Assembly: GCA_030015575.1 (NCBI GenBank)
Contig: JASDDO010000001.1
Span: forward strand, 518,377,772-518,441,771
Source of the DNA: Agapanthus africanus
Taxonomy: Eukaryota; Streptophyta; Magnoliopsida; Asparagales; Amaryllidaceae
Length of the DNA: 64,000 nt
Reading direction: 5' to 3'
Part shown: positions 37,556-46,092 of the stretch, piece after piece
Position numbering within the stretch: the first letter of the stretch is position 1
How the letters are laid out: every line of letters starts with the position of its first letter
Program-made: the position numbers and the translations under genes
The notes under the pieces: generated by a model
What the model saw: the letters and a program-made list of their open reading frames with translations, nothing else
Databases searched by the model: none
What the model was told of the DNA's origin: nothing

Positions 37556-38323
37556 TCTCATTTGCAAAATTTTTATTTCCAAAATACTTCTTATTGAAAG
37601 CAATAAATATGCAATGTTTTTTTTTCTTTTAGGGGTGCGGGGGGGGGGGGGGGGGGGGGGAACAGGGGTATCTTGGGCTAAAAAAGTTGCACAACGGATA
37701 AAAAATAGCAGCTGTTATAGTAGAGATCAAGTGAACATTTGAAAAATACTATACATGCAAATTGAGGGTGCGATTATCTATCGCCGTTTATGCTTATTAT
37801 GCGTATCTTCGTTTATAGGTGGTAAATGAGGGGCGAAAGCGGCTCAGTGTAAATTACACCCCATCTTCAGGCTTTTTAAGCTTGTGGTCTTTTCTGGTGT
37901 GTTATCTGGCATTATTACTCTTTCATGCATCTACCAACTCTCTGTGAGAGACTTAATTATATGTTGCCTTGCATTTCTACCGACGGGTTGGGGGCTGTTA
38001 TCAGTAAGTACAGATGCATATCAAATCTAACAAATTCAAATTTTCCAAGTATTTTCCAGATTGTTATTTTGAATTCTATTTCTTTTTCTCAGGTTGCACA
38101 AGCTCTGCGCCCAAAGATCGAAGAATATAGTCTATGGGACTCTGTTCAAATTATAGCACAAGCATACGATTATGGAATGGGCTGCTTACTTTTTGCGCCA
38201 ATAGCAGCACTGGCGTGGATGCCTGTAATTTCCGCAATTCAAACACGCGTTCTTTTTAACCAGGCTTTTAGAAGGCAATTACAAATTCAGCCTATACTTC
38301 CTGGCAAAAGTAAGAAAAGATAA
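9371..38323 (+). CDS. CALS8: Callose synthase 8 / GSL4-type gene, about 41 exons, frame broken in exons 34, 39 and 40
   Basis: Callose synthases are large plasma-membrane 1,3-beta-glucan synthases that use UDP-glucose; they make callose at plasmodesmata, cell plates, pollen walls and wounds. Exon by exon the product follows Arabidopsis CalS8 (GSL4): N-terminal [10 protein letters not shown]...[89 protein letters not shown] and the C-terminal LQIQPIL. About 1894 residues would result if the frame were intact, slightly shorter than CalS8 (about 1976). Nearly all introns are GT-AG and the phases agree. Exons 1-33 are open. Exon 34 has two 1-base losses, exon 39 four indels and exon 40 one, so as written translation stops in exon 34. 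Several conserved positions are changed (see findings). It could be a recent pseudogene or a real gene with consensus errors. Confidence 0.88.
9580..9932. mobile_element. Foldback MITE in intron 1, 10-bp target duplication
   Basis: The two halves are reverse complements over about 150 bp per arm (left CCGGAGCGATCC..., right ...GGATCACTCCCC). Flanks AAAATTCATT (9570-9579) and AAAATTCGTT (9933-9942) look like a 10-bp target duplication with one mismatch, which points to Mutator-type mobilisation. The insertion begins only 25 bp inside the intron. Confidence 0.75.
10723..10740. repeat. Short (GC)n(AC)n run in intron 1
   Basis: GCGCGCGCGCGC followed by ACAC, an alternating purine-pyrimidine tract. 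Confidence 0.8.
11385..11440. repeat. (CT)n(CA)n microsatellite in intron 2
   Basis: CT repeats followed directly by CA repeats, starting about 20 bp after the exon 2 donor. Confidence 0.9.
12452..12811 (-). pseudogene. Open frame of 119 codons in intron 2, possible captured gene fragment
   Basis: Minus-strand open frame with an ordinary amino-acid mix, for example [20 protein letters not shown] near the middle, unlike the low-complexity frames elsewhere in the introns. I do not recognise the family. No splice sites, promoter or flanking repeats were identified. It may be a relic of a transduplicated exon or simply chance. Confidence 0.25.
13298..15736 (+). CDS. CALS8: CALS8 exons 3-12 (N-terminal cytosolic domain with the FKS1-type region)
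   Basis: Exons: 13298-13368, 13535-13616, 13698-13805, 14074-14193, 14387-14479, 14585-14676, 14833-14959, 15248-15385, 15473-15549, 15643-15736 (residues 96-429). Key motifs are [10 protein letters not shown] (exon 5), [11 protein letters not shown] (exon 6), [15 protein letters not shown] (exon 7), [12 protein letters not shown] (exon 8), [20 protein letters not shown] (exon 9) and [12 protein letters not shown] (exon 11). About 20 residues that CalS8 has after the FYH motif have no counterpart between exons 3 and 4; the 166-bp intron there shows no clean match. Exon 12 ends in a short variable stretch (PKDQTSNSQ) where CalS8 has a longer insertion. Confidence 0.85.
13998..14051 (+). repeat. 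Partial copy of exon 6 inside intron 5
   Basis: 54 bp beginning TGCCGCCATCAATAAATAAC nearly repeat the exon 6 sequence at 14114-14168, with a handful of changes. It lies about 20 bp upstream of the exon 6 acceptor and has no acceptor of its own that would keep the frame. Confidence 0.85.
15825..15925 (+). mobile_element. SINE fragment with a strong polymerase III B box
   Basis: GGTTCAAATCCCG at about 15878 is a canonical B box. About 45 bp upstream GGCACTGTGGTAAAAC resembles a degraded A box. No clear tail or target duplication, so probably an old, truncated SINE. Confidence 0.5.
17457..19605. repeat. Degenerate tandem array, units about 70-80 bp, roughly 28 copies
   Basis: Each unit reads approximately: TTTTCAATATTTTGCATGCTA, then TAGCACACGAAAATC, then ATGAAATTTTCAAAAATCTC, then a T-rich TTTTTTGTTTTCTTC stretch, with many substitutions and small indels. 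Open frames in the region repeat the same peptide because they follow the repeat, not because they are genes. An unrelated piece interrupts the array at about 18800-18960. Confidence 0.85.
21742..25582 (+). CDS. CALS8: CALS8 exons 13-19 (first membrane cluster)
   Basis: Exons: 21742-21867, 21957-22074, 23830-24161, 24544-24596, 24682-24742, 25369-25450, 25533-25582 (residues 430-703). They encode [20 protein letters not shown], then a series of hydrophobic segments: [61 protein letters not shown]. Exon 16 carries LYVGRGMQE, conserved in the family. Exon 19 encodes [13 protein letters not shown]. All junction phases agree. Exon 15 has a cysteine- and serine-rich loop ([14 protein letters not shown]) that differs from CalS8. 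Confidence 0.87.
22792..23561. mobile_element. MULE-like (Pack-type) element in intron 14 with GC-rich insert, 10-bp target duplication
   Basis: ATACATGAGT occurs at 22782-22791 and again at 23562-23571. The ends between are inverted: left GGACATTTTTTTG..., right reverse complement GGACAATTTTTGG..., then both read AATTAGCAAAATGGTGTTGG, and further in ACTAAAACYRCRCTTTTAAAG and a GTGGTTTTCA word. Terminal inverted repeats are about 140 bp. Long TIRs and a 9-10 bp duplication are Mutator-like hallmarks. The middle (about 22945-23400) is C-rich, quite unlike the AT-rich surroundings, and carries a 166-codon frame with no transposase motif. Confidence 0.8.
22892..23392 (+). pseudogene. Captured gene fragment inside the intron 14 MULE-like element
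   Basis: Plus-strand open frame that starts within the left TIR. It is Ser/Pro-rich at first (about residues 20-80), then has a segment [20 protein letters not shown] followed by two hydrophobic stretches (about residues 108-150, [18 protein letters not shown] and [17 protein letters not shown]). This could be part of a small membrane protein, but I cannot name the family. The start codon and first residues come from the transposon. Strong C bias in third positions suggests a GC-rich donor gene. Confidence 0.45.
24895..25287. mobile_element. Tourist-like (PIF/Harbinger) MITE in intron 17, TAA target duplication
   Basis: Ends are GGCCCTGTTTGG and CCAAACAGGCCC, flanked on both sides by TAA (24892-24894, 25288-25290). 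Inner sequence also pairs: AACCGGAGTTAA near the left end and CTCCGGTTATCC near the right. The 3-bp TAA duplication and GGSCCTGTTTGG end are typical of Tourist elements. Confidence 0.8.
25691..28344 (+). CDS. CALS8: CALS8 exons 20-27 (central cytosolic region)
   Basis: Exons: 25691-25777, 25901-26035, 26126-26220, 26297-26387, 26455-26615, 27738-27861, 27964-28058, 28200-28344 (residues 704-1014). Exon 20 has [20 protein letters not shown]; exon 21 [16 protein letters not shown] and a basic tail; exon 22 [11 protein letters not shown] and EDLIS. Exons 24-27 match the CalS8 stretch between ALNMARDF and the start of the glucan synthase domain ([40 protein letters not shown]). Exon 27 is acidic (ERDDDDS). 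The acceptor of exon 26 (GTCAAG) is my choice because it joins in frame at the expected place. Confidence 0.84.
26695..27613. mobile_element. GC-rich insert in intron 24, possible second Pack-type element
   Basis: AT-rich borders enclose about 620 bp of C-rich CCACCATCATC-type low-complexity sequence (26850-27480). The borders share an inverted word (AAGTTAACAGTG at 26696, CACCGTTAACTT at 27602) and similar ACCCCTATTCT / AGAAGGGCAAAAT pieces further in. No target duplication was found, so the boundaries are tentative. Histidine- and proline-rich frames in it are repeat artefacts. Confidence 0.35.
28081..28206 (+). repeat. Tandem duplication of the intron 26 acceptor region, period 66 bp
   Basis: 28081-28140 and 28147-28206 match closely, each ending in a CTCAYAYAG-AATA acceptor. 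The downstream acceptor (before 28200) joins in frame to the conserved RILDMI sequence; the upstream one (after about 28134) would put ACTTATGCC... into the message. Confidence 0.85.
28409..32883 (+). CDS. CALS8: CALS8 exons 28-33 (start of the glucan synthase domain)
   Basis: Exons: 28409-28560, 31668-31774, 32029-32127, 32248-32316, 32499-32667, 32772-32883 (residues 1015-1250). Motifs in order: [118 protein letters not shown]. This is the beginning of the glucan synthase (FKS1-like) domain. All six exons are open and in phase. CalS8 has about six more residues after the SCQ motif. Confidence 0.88.
28868..29035. repeat. Compound TG/CA/TATG microsatellite in intron 28
   Basis: TG then CA repeats followed by degenerate CATA/TGTA tetranucleotides, including CGTACGTACGTATGTATG near 28979. 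Confidence 0.9.
29036..29846. mobile_element. Foldback transposon cluster in intron 28
   Basis: CGGATYCGTTAGGG occurs three times: at about 29039 (forward), at about 29485 (forward) and at about 29830 (reverse). The segment about 29485-29842 is a nearly full-length inverted repeat: arms of about 170 bp pair through GTTTTTCAAATTCACGAA, TCCTACGAACGATCCGTTC and GATGAAAAATCACATCGAT. The first copy at 29039 shares about 40 bp of the same end, so it is either the outer end of a larger element or a truncated relative. Confidence 0.7.
33401..33932 (+). mobile_element. TRIM (terminal-repeat retrotransposon in miniature) in intron 33
   Basis: Two direct repeats of about 215-222 bp (33401-33615 and 33711-33932) start TGGTTCTTGTTGAA and end CTAACA. 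Right after the first comes TAGTATCAGAGC, a match to the initiator-Met-tRNA primer-binding site. Right before the second is the purine run AAAGAAAAAAGTGA, a good polypurine tract. The interior is under 100 bp and cannot code. No matching target duplication was found. The second repeat ends 16 bp before the exon 34 acceptor. Confidence 0.8.
33949..34066 (+). pseudogene. CALS8: CALS8 exon 34, two 1-base losses
   Basis: 118 bp where 120 are expected. The peptide starts EIYRIKLPG, then loses frame at about 33975 (CC where CCC is expected) and again at 33999 (C where CC is expected); with both restored it would read the family motif GEGKPENQNHA and TIDMNQ. As written it ends at a TGA within about 20 codons. 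This motif region is among the most conserved of the enzyme family, so a functional protein needs it intact. Confidence 0.8.
34163..36071 (+). CDS. CALS8: CALS8 exons 35-38 (catalytic core)
   Basis: Exons: 34163-34278, 34374-34457, 35653-35765, 35833-36071 (residues 1291-1474 if the frame is intact). Motifs: [97 protein letters not shown]. No frameshift here. Exon 36 has Gly in [10 protein letters not shown] where the family has Trp. The end of exon 38 is uncertain: a donor at 36072 keeps the frame but adds two residues compared with CalS8. Confidence 0.84.
34690..35310. mobile_element. Probable MITE in intron 36
   Basis: ATCATGGTTTGAAATCTCGGC near the left end and the reverse complement of GATTTTAAACCTTGGTTTG at the right end form imperfect inverted ends. 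Both are followed by GGCC/CGATTC-rich stretches, and the interior is AT-rich and non-coding. Boundaries are approximate. Confidence 0.45.
36576..37421 (+). pseudogene. CALS8: CALS8 exon 39 (C-terminal membrane region), four indels, net frame zero
   Basis: 846 bp. It encodes [93 protein letters not shown], and [18 protein letters not shown]. The frame is lost at about 36743 (A missing), regained at the T-run 36773-36776 (T added), lost again at about 37166 (T missing) and regained at about 37265 (A added). Each shifted stretch is short. Only the first is followed at once by a stop, but none would be tolerated in the mature enzyme. Confidence 0.8.
37506..37555. repeat. (CT)n(TA)n microsatellite and G-run in intron 39
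   Basis: CT and TA repeats, followed at 37639-37662 by a run of more than 20 G residues. Confidence 0.9.
37819..38323 (+). CDS. CALS8: CALS8 exons 40-41 (C-terminus), one base lost in exon 40
   Basis: Exon 40 (37819-38003, 185 bp where 186 fit) opens [12 protein letters not shown], loses one C near 37857, then reads [33 protein letters not shown]. Exon 41 (38093-38323) encodes [51 protein letters not shown] and ends in a basic tail with TAA at 38321. The last part agrees closely with the CalS8 C-terminus. Confidence 0.84.
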
Positions 38324-38788
38324 TGTAAACACAGTTTATGGTTGAGCTTGTTATTTTCTCAAAAAGCAAGCCTTTTTTGTGCTTCATCTTGTGTTTTCTG
38401 TTTCGAGTTATGTCGGGAATTGTTTCGTATTTATGGTTGCCTCCAGAATTCAGATCAGTAGTGGAGATTCTTGTTGCTATCTGATTTGGAAGGAATTTTG
38501 TATTTGCATGATTATACTATGATGCACTTGATGCAGCAGATAAAACATTATTAGTTTCAAGATTCACGTAAGAGATATGAAGAGATGGAGGATGAACAAA
38601 ATAACTCCCAGATCAAGTTCGAATTAGTTTTCTCCATAATTATCATTTTATTAGGAGGATGCTTGGTTCATTGCCATGGAATCATCCCAGCTACAAATAC
38701 ATTTATTCTCATGCGACATCTGCCGCATCGGCCTTGTTAACAGTTAAAAATAGTTACATGTATTTATGAATGGTTTCCAGTAGCATGA

Positions 38789-39011
38789 ATTGCACTATAT
38801 ACCCTTGTAGTTTGCTCAGTGTAGCGCTTATTACCCCCACTAGTAATTGATTTGCAGAAACACCCCTCTTTTCATCGATGAAAGCCTTTAAAAACGGTCA
38901 AATGTAATAAGTGCTTTTAAGTTGTTTAGAGTTGAACTTGGCTGCTTTTAATGGATTTACTTAGGAGAGGTGTTTGTGCTAATAAACTACTCGAAGGGGT
39001 ATAAGTGCAAT
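38789..39011. mobile_element. MITE downstream of CALS8
   Basis: Left end ATTGCACTATATACCC...TAGTTT pairs with the right end AAACTACTCGAAGGGG...AGTGCAAT. About 223 bp, non-coding, no clear target duplication. Confidence 0.6.
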
Positions 39012-39630
39012 CTGAGGTAAATTACAGGCGCCTATTGTGCATTTAACCTTTTTGAGAATAAAAGACAACTAAATTGATGAGACTAGCATCCACATTTTGT
39101 CTTACAAAAAGCCTTTGCTGCAGTCATGTCTTGCTGCTAAACAATTTTTAGCTACCGTTGCACATCATTTCACCCAATCTGCTTCTTGCACAAACACAGG
39201 AAAAAAAATTTGATGGCAGCAACTACCGTTGCAGCTCCATTTTCATCCAAAATAGCTACTGACAAATGAATATTGACTTACGCTTATTTTCATATGTACT
39301 CTGAAACTGACACACCAAAACTCTCATGTACAAATATTTGAACAGGTCTTTTTTTCTCGGTCATTTGCATTTACAATGCAATAACGGCAAAATTTGGCCC
39401 GTCCACACGGCAGGTTTGTCTAACTTTCAAGATTACATAATAGCCACGGAAACTCAAAATCTATTGCCAGCCATACACAGCGCCAAATTTGATAGGCAAT
39501 TGGAAAATTAATGCAGTGAGCAATCGATCAATTAAATTGCATGGGCCCTGTGACAATATAGCCCTCAAAAGAATTTTGGCCACTACTGCATTCTAGAGGA
39601 ATACATAACAGATACAGCATAACAATAGTA

Positions 39631-39822
39631 GTAAATTACACTAAAATACCCTCAACTATCATATTTTTTACACTAAAACACCTTAAACTATGGTATATTA
39701 AGGGGTTCGTTTCACTAACATACCCCCAAATGCAGCACATAAGGTATTTTACTGTAATAAAAATGCTATAAGCTATTTTGGTGAAAACGGCATAAGTCCG
39801 AGGATATTTCAGTGTAATTTAC
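39631..39822. mobile_element. MITE, 192 bp
   Basis: Left end GTAAATTACACTAAAATACC and right end GGATATTTCAGTGTAATTTAC are imperfect reverse complements of about 24 bp. Non-coding interior. Confidence 0.65.
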
Positions 39823-42652
39823 TCTAAAACAATGAAACAGAAATATAGAATGCTAGGATAAACTTGAGATCCAAGAAACTTGAGGGCGAAGAAACTGATG
39901 ATTGCAAACTCGGAATCAATGATAACATAATAATTACGGGTTTTTTCTCTTCGATTTTAACGCTCGTGGATTGCAGAAATTAAAATAATAGATTTGCCGG
40001 CCAAACAGAAGCCTACGTCAATCCAAATCATGGATTTGGTTATCTTCACATCCCATGAATCAAATTAATTTTCTATCTTTTTTAATAAAAGGAAAAATCT
40101 CCTAGTACAGATGTGAGTTTGAATTTGTCTCATGCCTTGAAGCTCTGAAGTCATTCTCAGCTCTGGACCACCTCTTACAAGTTTACCTAAAATCATGCCA
40201 AAATAGTTAGATCAAACTAAAATAATGTTTAAAATCAAAGTTTTAACAATACTTCTATAGTTCTAGCCAAAAGGTAAACCGGTCGATGTATGACAGAAAT
40301 ATAAAATTTGCTCAAGGATGATATACAGAAGTAACTGCTGTAGGACAAATCCAAGAAATCTTTTTCGAGATTAAAGTATAGAACACAAACATCATGTAAG
40401 TGAGAATTCCAACAAACAAGGTGCAAATAATATCATATTGAGATGAAGGAACCTTGCCAAAAAGTAAACAAAAGAGTACTATAATACATGTGATAAAAAT
40501 ATTCTAACCAAATGGTATTTAAACAAGGTTGACTTGACTTATGGTTACATATTGCATAATTAAACATCAGCCGGTCCATTTCTTAAAACAGTTCTTGATG
40601 ACAAATATTTATTTTATGAGGTAAATAGCATGGCAACTGCCCTACTCTGAAAAATCTTCACAAGAACTATCCCATGGGCAAGAAGAAGAAAATGCTCAAC
40701 TAGTCATAATTCAACATGGTTTGCAAACAATGAAATAAAACGTGATCAAAATTCAGAATAAATAACATCACATGAATAGCCTTAATATTTATCATGATCT
40801 TTACGCTATAATTATATTTTAGCCAAACCGATTAGACAATTTTACAATCTTTAAATAAATGAAAAGCCGTCGCCCAACAGTTTCCTAAGAGATCACATAA
40901 GATGATAGCATCACCTAAGTAATAAAAGTTTGGATAATGATATCCAAATAATAGTAGAATGTTGATGAAGTGAAGATAGATACAAACCTGACCTATGCGA
41001 ATTCCAACTGAATTCATGGTAAAACCCAGTTCAATGATAATAGGAAGCACAAAATGTTTGGGTGTATTGGCTCCAAAAAATTTAAATTTTTTTCCAAATA
41101 AAAGCAGTATATTGATGTTGTGAGTTACACTTTGTGTATATCTCTGGACTGATAAAACAAAATATGATAAAATTTTGATGAAACAGTAGAAAAGTATAGG
41201 TTTAGGAATTGATTACAAGGCATGATAGCAATACAGAGAGTTACAAGATTGGGACGACAAAAATTGATAGCGTCTAACAGAAGGTTAAAGGCATTACGGA
41301 AGAAGGCAATCTATGTATTAATATATAAACTAATATATAATCTGATATCATATAGCTTAGCTGCCAAGCATGTGCATTTTTCTTTACATAATAGAAAATC
41401 TGCAATGAACAGCATATATAGACTATAAATATATAGTGTATAATGAGAGTACAGATTTGTTTTACTTAGCTTCTCTAAAATTAAACACTACATTACCTTC
41501 AGGTATGATTCAAATGTTAGGTGCAGCAGAATTGCTCTTGATGATGAATTTATTTTTTAATCAAGTTCTCCACTGAATTTTTCAGTCCAAAGAACTGTCC
41601 CATCATCCTAATTCAGAACCATGAACTTTGACCTCACCAGCCTCAAAGTCATTCTGCATTCTGGAACAAAGTCTCGTCAAGATTAAGGACCAAATAGTTA
41701 TACAAAATCCATTAAATCTTTTTCAATAATTAAATATAAGTAAGAAAGCCTCATGGTAGTCAGAAATGTCAAGAAGCAAGATAATATTATTCTGGCGAAT
41801 GAGAAACAAAAACAAAGGAGTGTGACAATGCTTAAGATTTAAAATACTATCCATGTGTTGTATTAATCGACTGACTTGACTTTTAGTTAATACATTTCAC
41901 AAGTAAAACATAAAGAATACTAATGAACAAAGAGCACAGAAACACGGGAAAAAGAACCGAAGCTCTGCAGCTCTACCACTTGTACCAACATGTAGATTTA
42001 TAACTAAAAGCAACAGATATCAAACTCAAAGAGTAGCCTACACGAATTCAACAAAATCACTGCTAAGATTAGACAAAATCTTCACAAGTTTGGGACTACA
42101 GCATGGTACAAAAGTATGCTGAATCTGACAAGGATCAAGACAACAACAAGATATATCTCAAATTTAGTGAAGATACAGCGAAATTGTAATAAGCTTAAAT
42201 TCAGTAGAATTACAAGGCGCGGTATTGACTGCAATATGAGTTAAATATAACATATGTCAACATAGAAGAACAACATAAACACCAGTAAAAAGGCAAATAG
42301 CTTAAGATAGGGTGTTGGCACAAAAAGGTTAATCCACATTGCATTCTGCACACTATTATATAATCTGATATAATCTAATCTCAAATAAGTCAGCTTCCAA
42401 CTGCTAAGCAGTTGCTTTCTTCCCATTTTTCTTCAGAAAAGGTAAACTCACACTGAAGTGTTTTAAATTAGAACTACCAGCCCATGTAACAGAAGATTCC
42501 AAAAATTCAATTTCCTCCACCCTTCCTCTTTTGCTTTCTCTTCATCCTAGAAACATAATAATATTGCTGTCCTTATCTCGATATTCATAGACAAGTATAA
42601 ATATAAGAAACCAGCAAAAGCGGAATGTACCTGTGTTGCAAAATCCTGAGAG

Positions 42653-45600
42653 ATGTTTACGCACAAAACTCCAGCCTTTCTTCTCTTCCTGGTGTGCTGT
42701 TTTTCGGTTCTCACAGAGAAAGCAGCATCAGATGAGTCAATTCACATCACAGCACTCATCAACCCCAGCTCTAGAATCGAGAGAGAACAAAAGGTCGCCA
42801 TTGAGATTGCAGCGATTGAGATCAACTCCTCAGTTTCCAGTATATTCCTTCATATCAGCAACAGCACCAGTAAAGGTAACCAAAAGATATACTGTTCTAT
42901 AAAGATATCGTCCTATTCTAAAAAGATTTTGTGCTTCATATAAGTATCTAGTGAAACTTGAGCATTGCCAGTAATCTAGGAATTGCCGGAACGATAGAAA
43001 GCAATAAGTTTATAGGGTATATCAAAAACACAATAAAGAAAACTGTTTTTATAATCTACAGTACTAAGAAAAGCTACACAGCTTTGAATAGCTTCCGAAC
43101 TAAAAATCTCAATTATATAATTATCTGGATACATTTAAATGTTCATTTAGTAGATTTATGTACATGAATAGTTCAAAATATGCGAACCTTTTAATGTTGT
43201 TTGACATGATAATAACCGTTTAATGGATCTGTCTTCAAGATTCAACCATCCAAGCTCGCACAACACAAAATAGTGTGCTTATCATTTCATACCAAGCATT
43301 AAAAAGTGATAAATAAGAATAATTTAGAGGTGATGTTTCTATTAATTAATCTTTTATTGCATATAAAAATTACAAATAATAGAATTTCATTAAAAATATT
43401 ATTCTAAGATTACAATTAAAACTGCCGTAAATATTAATTCACCATTTCGCTGCACATGGAGAGCGCCAAAGAACTAGTCTTGTAATATATTATAACTTCC
43501 GATATATATTGCACAGAAGAGATCAACAAGGGGAGGAGACCAGATACAATCATCGCTGCAGGACCATGGCCAGAAGTTGTCCATGTTGCAGAAATAGGCA
43601 ACAAAGCAAGAATTCCTATACTCTCTTTAGCCGCAACACAACCATTAGCTCTTTCTCCAAACCCGTTTTTATTCCAAATGTCATACTTCATGTCTAGTTA
43701 TGTACACTGCCTAGCCGATCTTGTGAAATTGTACCATTGGAGGAGGGTGGTTGTGATCTACGAAGAAAATATCTATGGCAGCATTTCAGGCAGCAGCATC
43801 CCTCTCCTCTCCAATGCTCTTCAATCTATCGGATCAGATATTGACTACCAAGCAGCTTTCCCACCACTTGACTCCCTCTCTGAACCATATACTATGATCT
43901 ATAATAAGCTGAAAAAAATCAATCGAAGACTATGCAAGGTGTTCATTGTACTCCATTGGTCCTCACCTTTGCTAGCCTTGGACTTTCTCAAAGGAGCGAA
44001 GGCATTAGGGATGATGGACAAAGGCAATGTATGGATAACTGGCGACGATATTACCGGCCTCGTTGACTTGTCCTTAACCCCGTCCTTTATATCCTCTTAC
44101 ATGCAAGGTGTAATAGGGATCAGGACATACTTCAACAAATCGACAAAGTCTTACAGTGATTTTCACGTCAAATTTCAGCAAAAATACAAATCAGAGTACA
44201 GTCAAATTAGGGAGACTGATTTTGAGCCCGGAATGCACGCACTCCAAGCTTATGATGCTGTTGATGTGATTGCACGTGCTACACATGCTACGGTAAGGGA
44301 TTTAAACAAAAGCGAGGAGCTTTTGAAACGGATCCAAACATCTAATTTTGTTGGGATGAGTGGTCTGGTCCAGTTCAAGAAGGATGGCCGTTTAATTGAG
44401 CGCAAGGGTACTCCGGCTTTTCAGCTTATTAATTTTGTTGGGAAAAGCTATAGAGATGTGGGATTCTGGATCAAGGGAATAGGATTTGTCGAGGGAGAAT
44501 TGGAAATGGACCGTAGCAGACCTTTGCTAGATTCCTTGGGCCCGATCTATTGGCCAGGTGGACCAAACAACGTCCCAGGAGGGTGGGGTAAACTGAGAAT
44601 AGGAGTTCCGAACCGGACAGCATTTGATCAATTTGTGAAGGTTGAATATAATAATAAAGGAGAGGTGAAAAATGTAACGGGGTTTTGTATTGATGTGTTT
44701 TATGAGACACTGAATCGGTTGAAATATGATTTCTCCTATGAGTTCTGCCCATTCAATGGCACCTATGATGACCTGGTTGCAAGTGTTCCCAAGGTAAATT
44801 TCTCAAAATAGATGATTGCAGGATCATAGTTAATACTTAATATTGCCACGAAGGTAAAGTGACATTACTTCCTTGATCTTCGCTTCCTAACCACAACCAA
44901 TGTGTTACAGTTGACAATAATACTAATGCATTTTATTAAGTAATAATAGGGGGTGAAATCAACCTAAATTTAGGTGCAGAGAAAACTCTGCCCCTTATTT
45001 ATCCTGCTCAGAGGATTTGATGCAAAACCAAACCATTGTTACCAAGACCCTTTGTTTCATAGACTTACTCCACGGATTGTCATATTCATATCACCGCCAC
45101 ACGACCGGTCAAGGATTTGAGCACATGCGGAACTACATATTATAACCCCTGATTTCTAGATCCTAATAGCATTTCTTTTTAGTGCCTAAAATTTAGCTAA
45201 TGACACATCTCACATATTGTAGTTTGTAGGTTTAAAATTACATTATATAACAGGGATAATTTTAATCATGGAGATATGCAAGCTCAAGATAATGCACACT
45301 GAATTTAAATTTTAAAAAGTTCAAGTACAATTTTACGTAAATGGTCCCACTTCTGCTACTTACATTTGAGTATGAGTAGCACATAAACGTACATTTGAGT
45401 GAGTAGAACATAAACATTTGGTTATGGTCCTTATGGAATATTGGAATATAATCATTCTTTGTCATATATATATATATAAGTTAACAGTTGTCCTTTCTCT
45501 TGATAATTGTAAAAACACTTTCAAGTTAGAATCACCACATAAATTATATACAACGACTAGAGAAAATATGACTCCCAAGCCAATTAGATTTTCCATATAA

Positions 45601-46092
45601 ATTGTACAAAGATTTATATCATATTAATGAACTAATAATTTTTCTGAAGTAGCTACTCCAAATGGTTATCAACAATAAATTCTTCATCCTTCTTTTATAA
45701 TACATCATTCAATCAATTTTCAAGCTTGAATTTTATAGTGCTAGGAAAATACATATTTGACAGTTATGTACCTGCATTGTGACAGGAACATGATGCAGCG
45801 GTCGGAGATATCACAATCCTCGCCAAACGTCAAGAAAATGCCTCATTCACCAAGCCATATCTTTCTTCGGGTTTGGCTATGATGGTTCGTACGAAACCGG
45901 ACCACACCCCATGGATGCTTGCAAAGCCATTCTCAAATAATGTCTGGTACTCAATCGTTGGTTCTTTATTCTACACCGGTCTGATCGTTTGGTACCTAGA
46001 ACATAAAATAAATCCTGAATTTACTGGCCCTTGGTGGACTCAATTTGGAGCAACTTTTTGGTTGATCTCTTCCACTATATTCTTTAAACATG
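42653..46092 (+). CDS. Glutamate receptor-like (GLR) channel, 5' part only
   Basis: Plant GLRs are amino-acid-gated, Ca2+-permeable membrane channels. Exons: 42653-42875, 43517-44793, 45786-46092, in phase, about 602 codons of a protein usually near 900. Residues 1-26 form a signal peptide (AFLLFLVCCFSVL). Exons 1-2 give the receptor-family ligand-binding (LIVBP-like) domain with HITALINPSSRI, VAEIGNKARIPILSLAATQP, WRRVVVIYEEN and YDAVDVIARA. The S1 ligand-binding half follows (GKLRIGVPN, VTGFCIDVF, DAAVGDITILAKR, PYLSSGLAMMV), then the first membrane segment NNVWYSIVGSLFYTGLIVWY. Exon 3 ends at a GT donor after FFKHG. Pore, M3, S2 and M4 are not found before 64000. The domain is about a dozen residues short at the exon 1/2 join. 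It resembles clade 2 GLRs, but I do not assign a number. Confidence 0.85.

Larger units (their letters stand above)
38324..42652. other. Intergenic spacer between the two genes
   Basis: Holds the 3' flank of the callose synthase and two MITEs (38789-39011, 39631-39822). The rest, 40.0-42.6 kb, is AT-rich with no gene I can support. Confidence 0.6.

Noticed and set aside
42480-42580. Possible minus-strand last exon (basic, KRKQKRKGG)
   Set aside because: A fair acceptor and short frame, but no upstream exon: the GLR gene starts at 42653 on the other strand.
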